Positions 50,655-61,483 of a stretch of DNA of 64,000 bases are shown one piece after another. Each line of letters starts with the position of its first letter. The stretch's first letter is position 1. The notes beneath the pieces are model-generated. The model made no database searches. It was not told the origin of the DNA and was given only the letters and a program-made list of their open reading frames with translations. The DNA is from Pyrus communis (Eukaryota > Streptophyta > Magnoliopsida > Rosales > Rosaceae), in NCBI RefSeq assembly GCF_963583255.1, contig NC_084817.1, positions 20,565,989 through 20,629,988 of the forward strand, written 5' to 3'. Both the position numbers and the translations under genes were made by a program.

Positions 50655-52455
50655 TCAAACGGAAACAATATAGCCATTGTAGGTCGTTAGGCCATCTTCA
50701 ACCGAAAGGGTTTAGTATTGCCCTATTCAGAATTATAGTCCTGCAAAAAATTATTTTTAAATGAACAGTACCGGGCAAATCGACCAATTGGGTTGTCAAT
50801 GGGTACCCATTGAGATCCATTTAGTTTGATTTCACCTTGTACTATCACCACCACCACCACCATTCTCACCTCTATATTATGATAATATCAAATTAAACGG
50901 GTCTTAACAGTACCTATTAACAACCCAATAAGTTGATTTACCACCTCTAAACGGTACAAAATCAAGGTTTCCATGTGAGCAGGAAGTCATACTTGTCAAA
51001 AGAAAAGAAAAAAAAAAAAGAAGGTCCAAACTACACTTTAGACCCTATGTATTTGAGTTACTTTTCAAAATGAGTCTCGAGGTTTCAAATTTTTTCACAT
51101 TACACCTTGAGCTTTTAAAATTATATCAATTTACACATTTTGTTTATTTGAACTTGTAATTCTCTGTTAAATTGATGAGTTTCTAATTAATGTGGTGTAG
51201 ATGTAGTTTACATATTATTATTTTTTAAACAATTATTATTAATGGAAGAGAGTTTGAAACTAATACAACAATTTAGGAGAGGGCATTTCGATCCTGAAAG
51301 CGAATGGGTTGAAACCCAAGACTCATTTTGAAAGTGGTGGACCGCATGCAATGTAACTTGCATATCAATCCTATTACGAGTTTTATGCTCATCATGTCAT
51401 CAATTTGATGAATATTCAAATAAAAATGCATAAATTACAACAATTTCAAAACTTCATACTGCAATTTGAGAAAATTAAAACCGCATGACACATTTTTAAA
51501 CACCACCCCAAAAAAGGATGTAAATGTAGTTTAGGGATAACATAGAATTAAGAGAAAGACTGCCGACGGATAACGTTGGCTGTGTCAAACGGAAACAATA
51601 TAGCCATTGTAGGTCGTTAGGCCATCTTCAACACAAAGGGTTTAGTATTGCCCTATTCAGAATTATAGTCCTGTAAAAAATTATTTTTAAATGAACAGTA
51701 CCAGGCAAATCGACCAATTGGGTTGTCAATGGGTACCCACTCACCTCTATATTATGGTAATATCAAATTAAACGGGTCTTAACAGTACCTATTAACAACC
51801 CAATGAGTTGATTTACCACCTCTAAACGGTACAAGATCAAGGTTTCCATGTGAGCAGAAAGTCATACTTGTCAAAAGGAAAAAAAAAAGGGTCCAAACTA
51901 CACTTTAGACCCTATGTATTTGAGTTGCTTTTCAAAATGAGTCTCGAGGTTTCAAATTTTTTCACATTACACCTTGAGCTTTTAAAATTATATCAATATA
52001 CACATTTTGTTTATTTGAACTTGTAATTCTCTGTTAAATTGTTGAGTTTTTAATTAATGTGGTGTAGATGTAGTTTACATATTATTATTTTTTAAACAAT
52101 TATTATTAATGGAAGAGAGTTTGAAACTATTACAACAATTTAGGAGAGGGCGTTTCGATCCTGAAAGGGAATGGGTTGAAACCCAAGACCCTATCCAGTA
52201 GTAAAGTGGTGGACCGCATGCAATGCAACTTGCATATCAATCCTACTACGAGTTTTATGCTCATCATGTCATCAATTTGATGAATATTCAAATAAAAATG
52301 CATAAATTACAACAATTTCAAAACTTCATACTGCAATTTGAGAAAATTAAAACCGCATGACACATTTTAAAAAACCACCCCAAAAAAAGGATATAAATGT
52401 AGTTTAGAGATAACATAGAATTAAGAGAAAGACTGCCGACGGATAACGTTGGCTG
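50655..52455. repeat. 0.93-kb internal tandem duplication in copy Q
   Basis: AAACGGAAACAATATAGCC begins near 50656 and again near 51585. The units run in parallel through AACGTTGGCT. The second unit has lost the CCA microsatellite and nearby bases. Confidence 0.88.
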
Positions 52456-52796
52456 TGTCACGGGAAGGCAATGGTTTAGGAGGGTGAGATTCGACATTCA
52501 TTTATTTCAAAATTTATATTTGAATCTATGTACAGATTTAGGGAAATTAACCGAGAGCTCTTCAAATTTAGGACCCTCTGTTTTCTTCAACTCAACTTAC
52601 AAAACTATACAACCAGCCCCTTGCGGCAAATAGAATTACATCAAATGTTGATTTAAAGTAACCGTGCAATAAAAATGAAAAAAGGCATCCATTAATCTGT
52701 TATAATGATAATCTAGAAAATAAGGAAGCAGTAATCATATTGTTTCATAAAAAAACTAGCCCAAAAAATTAAAGGAAAGAAGAAAAGGAATCTCAC

Positions 52797-53121
52797 TTGC
52801 ACAGGATCTGCATGAACGGAGGATTGACTGGTAGCAGGGGCAGAGGCACTTGCTTTGGATGAGGTCTCAGACTCTTTATTTGTCTGACCGCTTAATGCAG
52901 AAATCTCTGGGACTAATGAGCCTTTCTTCACACGTTTTCGCACCAGCAGTTGTTGAAACCTTCCAAACTTCCTGCATGTGACCAATTGGACAACCATTTA
53001 TACCTCTGAAAAGTTCTAGCAGTCACAAATTTGTAATCAGTAACATTTCCAACATACCTGCCGTCTTTGTGAATCTTGTTCTTCTTCTGGGAATAAATAT
53101 CCTGAGAGGAACGATCTCTAC
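52797..53121 (-). pseudogene. SABRE-like two-exon fragment, copy Q (broken)
   Basis: The same two exons as copy P. The 58-codon exon is 175 bases (52797-52971), because one extra T in CACGTTTTCG shifts the frame. The upstream exon (53058-53121) has lost 38 bases between ATATCC repeats, removing the MYRMMWGY segment. P therefore preserves the older state. Confidence 0.75.
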
Positions 53122-53567
53122 CTACAGGCTACAGTAATAAAAATAAATGTTGAGCAAGCAAATATTGGTTTGACAAGGCAAGATACACAAACCCAAGCCT
53201 CTTTATTACCAAACAAACGGTTGATATAAGGCAAGCTAGATTCCATGCACTGCATACATGTTCTTTTATGATAGTATTACTGGTCAAACACTCTAGGTTA
53301 TGAAAGGAATTTGGGTGCCCATAACCCGACCTTCTTCCAAAGAACTCTCCTCCTTATATCTCTCTATCCAACCAAATTACCCAAAAGAAACATACAACAG
53401 CACAATTATAAAAAATTCTTGCCCTACTTCTGCCATTGAAAGTCAGAAGGATTACAGAAACGGAGAGTTTGTGTAATTGGGTTTCTTCGTCTTCCTTCAA
53501 AAAATCAAATCAAGCTCTTGTGATTGAAATTCTGAAATCAAAGTTTCAAAGTTAGTTTGCTTGGCCC

Positions 53568-54590
53568 GCCTGGTTCATAACTACCACGCACATGTGGCGT
53601 CTTGGCCTTCACTAATTAATATGACACGTGGCTCAGGAGGAACTAAAATAAGATGCCAATGAAACATATAGGGAACGTGCAATTAATAATATTACATGAA
53701 AAATGCATGCAAATATAGTAATACACTAGAAATTGAGCCCACCCGATGTCGTGGGTTTTAAAACTATGTTAAATGTTTGAAATATATTAAAATATATTAT
53801 GGTCCATATCAAAATATGAACTAAAACAGTCCACAAACATGGTATTCGGCCTCTCAATATCCCATCTTCATTCTGCAAAAACAAAGATATTTCATAACAA
53901 TCAAATTCTCAAAAAAGTTTTCAGCCATGGTAAAAGTTTTTAGCATTCAATTTGAGGTTAGAAGTTAGTTTCATGAAATTTCAAATCTCGGTTGAATGGG
54001 CCTTATCTTGTTACTAGGTTCACTCACTTAGAGCTGTGAATATCAAAAGTGAGCTTAATGGTACACATTCAAGATGAATGGTCACAAGCTGAAATCGTAC
54101 TAGAGTCATCCTTCGACAAGTCAATGACCGTTAAGTAATCACTGATCCAACCACCGAACTTCAACTGTCTCCACATATTAAATAAATCGATTATGTGGAG
54201 GCAAACCTATTTTCTAACATTTTTCTCTTTTCTTTAGAGCACCTCTATATAGGAACTCCCACCACAAACTTTATTCCTTGGGCGGGGTGACTAGCTATCG
54301 AAGCTCATGAGGGCTCATTCATTTCGTTGGAGTATCATGCACATTGATAAAAAAATAAAAAAGCTATCTCTACCATTGATTTTTCAGGAGTTTACAACAT
54401 TAAAAAAAAAAAAAAAAAAAAAAAAGAAAAGCCAAATGAGAAGTTTTCCCATGCGGGTGGGTCCAAAAAACAAGGAAAAAAAAAAGACATAGAAAGCATC
54501 AACATTCCAATTCAAAATTAATATAGAGTCCACTCTTTGAGTTCTCATATTTGTAAATTTCTTTAAAATATTTGGCAAATCCTTGGTTTT
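53568..54590. repeat. Repeat R1, copy c
   Basis: Matches R1a from TAACTACCACGCACATGTGG onward. The Helitron-like end CTAG is at 53726-53729 with hairpin CCCACCCGATGTCGTGGG. Part of the embedded MITE is replaced by sequence containing GGGCGGGGTGACTAGC near 54280. A poly-A tract lies near 54402-54425. Confidence 0.85.
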
Positions 54591-54599
54591 TCTGTAGAC

Positions 54600-55340
54600 A
54601 GCGAATCAAATATATTAGAACCTTCATTCTAAAGAGCATCGCAAAATTCGTTTATTCTTAACAGCATCACATAACTGATCATTATATCATCTGAAAATAG
54701 TAAAGAAACGAAACATACAGTTAAAAACCATTTGGGAAACATAAGTAAGCCTTTGGTTATTAGATTTCCGGTAGGCAAAGCACAAATATTTACACACAAC
54801 GAAACTATTGAAACTTTAAAACCTACTTCACAAATAAGGTTCTCCGACTGGCTAATGGCCAAATTGGATTTATATTATCATTTCAAACACTGCAATGCCT
54901 GAGTTTTTTTTACTAGACATTCTAATTAATCATTATTTAACTAAAGAATATAATTAATAGAACAATAATTGGACAAAACATGAGAAGAAATATTAAAATC
55001 ATGGGGTTACCTGAATTTTGAGGTCTGAGGGTGATAGCTTAACCCAAAACCTGATCAAATGATAAGGAAAGGAAATAAAAATGTTACCTTCCTGAGGATA
55101 AGGTCCAGAAGCTGCCTTGGATTTTGAGTCGCATAACTAAGGTTGATTACTGCTAAATGCAAAGAAGAGAAAATACATGTTATTACCTATAAAAAAAAAA
55201 AAAAGCACAATAACCAACAGGGTTTTGCTCAAATATGTTATTAATTAATTTACAACAAAATTAACTGAAGCAAACAAATCTGAAAACAGGGCTAACCATC
55301 AAATTCTCAGGGTTTGAGCTTCTTGGTTTCAGGTTTACAT
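54600..55340. repeat. Repeat R3, copy a (partner at 63245-64000)
   Basis: Shares TAACAGCATCACA, AAAACCATTTGGGAAACATA, GGTTCTCCGACTGGCTAATG, TGAATTTTGAGGTCTGAGGG and the exon described at 55088-55152 with 63245-64000, at high similarity. Confidence 0.9.
55088..55152 (-). pseudogene. Captured 65-bp exon of an unrecognised gene, copy a
   Basis: The reverse strand has GCATTTAG before the exon and GTAACA after it. The exon reads two bases plus 21 codons, VINLSYATQNPRQLLDLILR and Lys. The same exon with the same borders is at 63764-63828. Source gene not recognised. Confidence 0.55.
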
Positions 55341-56130
55341 GCTGATCTGCTTACTTTCACATTCAACTCTTGAGCATTTTTAGACGCGTAAATTACCTTA
55401 ACTACAACAACAATATATTAAAAAAATCTTCACAAAAAGGTATCTAATTTCACAAAATATATGAAACCTAAATCAAATTTCTTGGTAAAAACTAAGAATA
55501 ACTCCACAAATTACTAAGTTGTAAAATATTTCAGAATCCCAGATTAAATTTCAACTTTAAAAACGCTAATTCGGACAATATACCCACAATACCTCCAAAG
55601 ACGCTCACCTTAACAGAATGAACAAAAACTGCTCAACTCAGTTGGACATTCCCTTAAACCACTCCAAGATAAACAATCATGCTTTTAGCACAACACAAAC
55701 AGTACAGGGCACTAAAATCTGGGCACAAAAATTGAAATTTGATGCAGATCCAGATATCTTCTAGCCTCTACAAGAAAGAGAACCCTAAATGTCAACCTTA
55801 ACGTTTCAGACTCACTAAATTCTAGTGTTTCTTCAGCTTTCTAACAATGTGGTTGTTTATGTGTGCGTGTGTGAGCTGCAAAAAACCTCATTATTTATAT
55901 CAAAGGACATGTACGAAAACATGTATTAGGACGCAAAGTGCTAAACCTGTCTCTCATATACACATCCTTAGAGAGAGAGAGAGAGAGAGAGCTGTGAGCA
56001 GCAAAAAATCTCATTATTTATATCAAAGTGCTAAACCTGTCTCTCATATACACATCCTTATTATTCTAATGAATTACCCAGCTACAACTCATCATCCAAG
56101 TTTCAACTCAAACTCTGCTGAATCATACAT
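55341..56130. other. Spacer with a tandem duplication
   Basis: No gene recognised. 55874-55970 and 55991-56061 share CTCATTATTTATATCAAAG and GTGCTAAACCTGTCTCTCAT, separated by a GA run at about 55971-55990. Confidence 0.6.
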
Positions 56131-56134
56131 GCCT

Positions 56135-56812
56135 TCACGCTGCAACCACAGGAACTGCAGTCTCCTCGACTTCTTCAGCCTTTCCCAGCAAAATCACCAT
56201 CTATGAGACAGAAAGAGGGACAATTTTAGTATTAGGAACACATAATTATTACAAAAAGTCCAGCAGTGAGTAACATAACAACTTTGATCAGTAAAATCAA
56301 AAGGAAATAACGAACCTGAGCCTTCAACACAGTCCGTCCATCTTCGCCATCCAGCTTCGAGACAACAGTAAAGGTGCTTATGCCTGTTCCAGTAGCATCC
56401 CCACAACATTAACCATTATGTTTATCAAAATAGTACTGGAAATCGAATGTTAAACATGCAACAGGAAAACGAATCAATTCCCTAAAATTTTGAAATTGAT
56501 TCGTACACCCTCAAACCACCATCACCCAAATGAATGTTAAACATGCAACTGGAAAACGAATCAATTCCCTAAAATTTTGAAATTGGGGGTGATCTGAATA
56601 TGGACTAAAACCTAGAATAACTTTACCTTGAGTATAAAGGGTTTTAGAAAACGACGTCGATGGAGGCCCAGAATTTGACGCCGCAGCAGAGCCTGGTGGT
56701 GAGAGAGAGAGTGTGTTCGAGAAGCAGGGATTTGCATTTTTGGTTGAGAGAAAACCGAACGAAGCAGAAGAGTCCAGAGATTTCGAGTGAACACCAGAGA
56801 TATAATCGTCAT
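56135..56812 (-). pseudogene. Fragmentary gene on the reverse strand, unidentified
   Basis: Three exon-like blocks. A leader at 56627-56812 opens with ATG and ends CAAG|GTAAAG; in an alternative frame it reads SASFGFLSTKNANPCFSN. A block at 56316-56400 reads GTGISTFTVVSKLDGEDGRT and ends CTCAG|GTTCG. A last exon at 56135-56200 reads MVILLGKAEEVEETAVPVVA, Ala and a stop, preceded by CTCATAG. The last two blocks join in phase. No acceptor is visible before the middle block, and the intron contains a duplicated segment (56448-56498 and 56534-56587), so the gene is probably broken. Family not recognised. Confidence 0.5.
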
Positions 56813-56829
56813 CTTACTGTGCAATATAT

Positions 56830-57625
56830 AAAAAACAGTTCACAAACATAGCATTTGGCCCCTCAATATGTAGACGCCATCCCCCATCTTCATTCTGCAA
56901 AAACAAAGACATTTCATCACAATCAAATTCTCTAAAAAGTTTTCAGCCACGGCAAAAGTTTTTTACTCTTCAGTTCGAGTCCCGGTTGAATGGGCCTTAT
57001 CTTGTTACAAGGTTCACTCATTTAGAGCTGTTAATATTAAAAGTGAGTTTAATGGTACACATTCAAGATGAATGGCCAGAAGTTGAAACCGTACTTGGAG
57101 TTATCTTTCGACAAATCAATGACTCTTAAGTAATCACTGATCTAACCGACCAACTTCAACCGTCACAGATTAAATAAATCGATTATGCGGAGGCAACCCT
57201 ATTTTCTAACATTTTTCTCTTTTACTTAGAGCATCTCTATACAAGAACTTCCGTTACAAACTTTGAGGACTCATTTAGGAGCTTTAAAAGGATATTGGAG
57301 TCCCTAAAAAAATATATTGCCTGCTATTGTAAATCCTTATAGTATCATCCCTAAATGTAGAGATCAAAATATTATTATTCATTTCGTTGGAGCATCGTGC
57401 CCATTGATAAAAATAAAAAAAGCTATTTCTAACATTGATTTTTCAATAGTTTACAACATCAAATAAATAAATAAATAAACCAAATGAGAAGTTTTCCCAT
57501 GTGGGTGGGTCCAAAAAGAAGGAAAAAACATAAAAAGCAACAACATTCCAACTCAAAATTAATATGGAGTCCAGGCTTTGAGTTCCCATATTTGTAAATT
57601 TCTTTTAAATATTTGGCAAATTCTA
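56830..57625. repeat. Repeat R1, copy d (partial)
   Basis: Follows R1a from ACAGTTCACAAACATAGCAT to about TTTGGCAAATTC. It starts downstream of the Helitron-like end, so that end is missing here. Confidence 0.85.
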
Positions 57626-57638
57626 TATATACTAAAAG

Positions 57639-58794
57639 GTAAATTACACAAAACTACCTCAATTATTAGTCTCATGACACTTTCATACATAATCTTTTTA
57701 AAATGACAATGTCATACCTCATCTTACGAATTTGTGTCAATGTCATATCTCTGTCAGTTTTTCTATTAATTTTTCTATTAAGTTCTGATGTGACTACATG
57801 TGGGATCCACTCACTAATCTAACTAGATTAAAAAATTATTAAATATATTTTTAATAATTAAAAATTAAAAAAAAAATTAATTAAATTTCTCTCTCTCTCT
57901 CTCCCCCTCTCTCTCTTCTCTGCATCCCCAAAACTCCTTCCCACTAGTCCCCTCAACCTCTTCCCACTCGTCCCCCCAACCTTCATCCACCACCCTCTCT
58001 CTCTTATCTCTCCCTCTCCTTTCCACCGTAGTCTCCTTACTCCCCACTTCTCTCTCTCGTCGTGCCCAGAACCCCCCAAACCCACTTGGGTTTTTTCATC
58101 TCCATCATCTTTCCTCCCATATTCTCTCTTCCTTTCTCCCTTTCACACTGCAACAGTAGCCTCGTCAGCCCAGACCTTGACAGCTCTCCCTCTTTCCCTT
58201 TCTCCTTGACAGCTTCAGAGACGGCACTGACGGCGGATCGGTGGTGGGCAATGGAGTGGGAGAGGGAAGCGGGTCAGAGCTTGCAGGTAGATCCGAGAAA
58301 GGAGGGCGGATGAAAAAATCCAAGTGGGTTTGGGGGGTTCTGGGCATGACGAGAGAGAGAGAGGTAGGGAGGAAGTAGACTTCGGGTGGGTTGGGGGTGG
58401 ATCCCCCATACTTGCCCAGAGAGAGAGAAGAGAGAGAGGCGAGAGAGGCAAGAGAGACAGAGAGGAAAGAGAGAGCGTGGTGGAGAAAGGTTGCGGGGGG
58501 ACGGGTGGGAAGAGGTCGGAGGGGGGGTTCAGGCGGGAAGGAGTTTTGGGGATGCAAGAAGAGAGAGAGGCGAGAGAGAGGAGAGAGAAAGAGAGATTTA
58601 ATAATAAAAAAATTATTTTTTTAATTTTTAATTATTAAAAATATATTTAATAATTTTTTAATTCAGTTGGATTAGTGAGTGAATCCCGCATGTAGCCACG
58701 TCACAAAAAAATTAAGAGAAAAACTGACAGGGGTATGACATTGCTATTTTAAAAAAAGTTAGCTATGAAAGTGTGGAGAGACCAATAGTTGATG
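57639..58794. mobile_element. 1.16-kb foldback element, possibly Mutator-like
   Basis: Almost the whole element is an inverted repeat with its centre near 58230. Left blocks such as ACTTTCATA, AATTTTTCTATTAA, ATTATTAAATATATTTTTAA, CCCCAAAACTCCTTCCC and GTGCCCAGAACCCCCCAAA all recur inverted on the right. TACTAAAAG occurs at 57630-57638 and 58795-58803 and could be a 9-base target-site duplication. However, the left end extends about 20 bases further than the right, so the borders are uncertain. The CT/GA-rich arms yield many false open frames. Confidence 0.75.
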
Positions 58795-58954
58795 TACTAA
58801 AAGATAAAAATGCCTAAACCACTGTTTATAGACTGTGACAGCGATTTTATCCTTGCTTGATTTGTTTAATTTCGGTTGGACCATTTTTACACGTGGTGGC
58901 TTCCTTTCTCTTTTCCTCTTTTTTGGACTCTTCCATAGTTCCATCCATTCACTC

Positions 58955-59068
58955 AAAATTCCGAAAACAATCACCGAATTTGTCGCTCATCTCGCCGCCA
59001 TTAAAGATGGCTCTCACAGGTCTTCAAAGCTCGATGGGTACGTGAAGAGATTGGAAGATGAACTCAGA
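58955..59068 (+). pseudogene. HHO/NIGT1-type MYB factor fragment
   Basis: Reads IPKTITEFVAHLAAIKDG, then SSKLDGYVKRLEDELR, like the conserved N-terminal region of G2-like (HHO) transcription factors before KIDAFKRELPLCM. Here the sequence changes right after EDELR into unrelated DNA. A fragment only, in a cluster of other gene fragments. Confidence 0.5.
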
Positions 59069-59184
59069 TTTCTTCCCATTTTCTCCTTCCCCAAAACCCC
59101 CCACTGTGCTTCCCTCTCCAATTCCTTCGGTTCCTCCGATCGAACGCTCCGATCGCGTTCTCTCCTCGGTCGATTCGCCTCCGG
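59058..59184 (+). pseudogene. Exon-like N-terminal fragment of an unrecognised gene
   Basis: ATG at 59058 opens MNSDFFPFSPSPKPPTVLPS and ends with a donor (CCTCCGG|GTAAGC). It is proline/serine-rich, about 42 residues. The ATG overlaps the end of the HHO fragment in another frame, marking the fusion point. Could be coincidental coding. Confidence 0.35.
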
Positions 59185-59339
59185 GTAAGCGAGATCTATA
59201 GATATAACTGTTTGTGTATGTATAGGTTACAATGAGAGACAGAGATTTGTTTGTGTATTTGTGTCATTTTTGATGGATTTGAATTTGTGTGTGTATATAT
59301 TTGTATAGGTTGTGGAGATCGGAGAGGAGAGAGGGCGGC

Positions 59340-59504
59340 ATGGCGAGTAGAGTAGACCACGAATACGACTACCTGTTCAAGATCGTGTTGATCGGTGACT
59401 CTGGTGTGGGCAAATCTAACATTCTCTCTAGATTTATCAGGAATGAGTTCTGCTTGGAGTCCAAATCCACTATCGGAGTCGAGTTCGCCACCCGAACTCT
59501 CCAG
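59340..59504 (+). pseudogene. RABA2-type Rab GTPase, exon 1 only
   Basis: Reads [20 protein letters not shown], with the P-loop GDSGVGKS, and ends with switch [14 protein letters not shown] (55 residues). The exon ends CAG|GCAAGT, a GC-type donor. Plant RAB11/RABA proteins act in trans-Golgi and endosome trafficking. The second exon with WDTAGQ and NKxD motifs is not seen in the remaining 4.5 kb on this strand, so the gene is incomplete. Ile replaces the usual Thr in SRFTRNEF. Confidence 0.82.
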
Positions 59505-60602
59505 GCAAGTTCGCTTACTGAGTTAAATCTTGGTGTGAGAGTTGATTTGTATTTCAATTGTTTGATCTTGATCGCAGTGTATGCGGTATTTGTCTGTGAT
59601 GGATTGGATTCTATGCAGTTTAAATTTCGGGGGCTTGAGTTTGAATTATTTTGGTTGAAGTTTTTTTTGGTGGCCTGGAGAATGTGATGATTGTTTGGAT
59701 TTTGTTTAGGGATTTACGTTGTTTAGAGTACATCGAAATTTTTTTTACTGATAGACTGGTAAGCGGGCTCGAATTCTCTTTTTAGTACCTTGTTTTTAGA
59801 TGGTTATCAATGCCTAAATAAGCATGATGAACCGTTGGGATAAACAGTCGTCTTTTTGTTTGACGGAACAGGAGATTTACTTTACACTAGAACTGGCTTG
59901 TAGATTCTGTCTCCAGGAGTTTGATCATTTTGCTGTTATTGATCTTTAAGTTTATATAACACACTAAGGATGGATTGCAGAGTTCAAGAAAGAGGAGTTG
60001 ATTAATGAGCACTTGCATGTTGACGCTTAAGTTTGATTCTCTTAATTAAACGCAACTTTATATAATAATGTCGTGGAAGTATATGCGGAAACACACCTTG
60101 GTGTCTGCATCCTTTAGCATAATAAACGAGTATGATACACTAACTAACTGCCCAATATTATCGTTTTTAAAGACCGTTGGTTAGTTAGATTTCTTATGTG
60201 TGTCATACTGCCTATTGATTGAATTTTGTATATGCAGGCAACTATATGAATGTGGTTTTGCCAGATAAGTTGCTCAACTATATGAATATGACATAGTTGA
60301 AAAAAAGAACTAGATTTTCTTCCCCAGTTGTACAAACAACTTAAACAATGTTCATAGAGCAGTGTGATACCGATTTTATCCCTGCTTGATTTGTTTAATT
60401 TTTTGGGGATTGTGGGATTAATTTTTGCAACAGAGGCTGAAAGACTGAAGATCACATTTTGGATTCTGATTTCGCAGACTTTGTCGAGTTGCAGCTTGAG
60501 GTGTGATATTACAGCTGAAATTCCCAAGCCTTTTTATTAATCTTAAACCAGATTACTTAATTATAGTTGAATTAACTTTTTTTTTCTTTTTCTGTCATTT
60601 AG

Positions 60603-61483
60603 CTGAAGCAGCTAAACTTGAATGTTTTAATCGGTTGTATATATCACCCAGTTTACCCGTTCCTACTGCTGCTCAACAGGGACAAGTTTCACAGAAGGTG
60701 AGTCGAAATTCTGGGTTGTTCTTAATTTTCTATTTTCTGATTGAAATTTGATGATAGATCTGATTCAATCGGAAGACTAAACTAAAAGTATTAGTGGTAC
60801 TTTTTGATTCAAAAATGAACTGATACTTATATATGAACTCCAACATACAAAAGTTTGGACCACTTTTTATATGGTGAGGAATCAAGGTACTTGATTTCAT
60901 TTGTTAAATTTCCTATCTAATTTTTATTTTACTGTCAAAGTTCATAGATTACTACTATTAATTAATATTAATCCTATTTAACTCTACATATTGCGCAGAT
61001 CCAACCAGAGGTCTGTTACTATAGTTTGGTAAGTTTTGGTGTTCATATGCTGAATTTGTTTATGCTTTGTGTATAGTCTGTTCAATTTAGGAACCTCCCT
61101 AATTATTTGGGTTGGTCATTTTCTCTATGAATCTTGAAAAATCGACATGGGTATCCCTCAATTTGAAAAGTTTAATGGGTATCTCCCAATTCATTGAAAT
61201 GTTTAATGGGCATCTCTCAATTTCAGACTCACTAGGATAGTTTAGTTCTTGAGTTCAAGCCGGTAGCATTCCAATCTTAAGCAAAGTCTTAATTATTAGT
61301 ATTATGACTTTCTACATGATTTAGATATCTTTTAATTTCTTGGTTTTGAATTAAATATGCTTTCTTAAGTATATTTAAGTTACATGTTGCTAACCCAGTT
61401 AATTTTTTATGCTCCGTTTGCCTTCTATATAACAGGCCTTGGACATTGATAAAGAACAAATGGTTGATTTACTGAGAAAATAA
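60603..61483 (+). pseudogene. Three-exon 3' end of an unrecognised gene
   Basis: Exons 60603-60697, 60999-61028 and 61436-61483 have AG acceptors, GT donors and matching phases. They read EAAKLECFNRLYISPSLPVP and TAAQQGQVSQK, then IQPEVCYYSL, then ALDIDKEQMVDLLRK and TAA. The coherent phases argue for a real 3' gene end. The upstream part is missing and the product is not recognised. It lies between a RAB exon and a Helitron-like terminus. Confidence 0.5.

Larger units (their letters stand above)
48905..53525. repeat. 4.6-kb tandem duplication, copy Q
   Basis: Partner of P. It has lost about 0.38 kb of AT-rich DNA near 50150 and gained a 0.93-kb internal duplication (50655-52455). Its SABRE exons carry lesions. 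Confidence 0.92.

Noticed and set aside
54629..54862. 77-codon reverse frame, also present at 63299-63523
   Set aside because: Conserved only because both lie in repeat R3; the two copies differ by frame-changing indels at the C-terminus, and no domain is visible.
57858..58638. Several 70-130 codon frames, Arg/Glu- or Pro/Ser-rich
   Set aside because: They all fall in the CT/GA-rich arms of the foldback element and occur in all frames.
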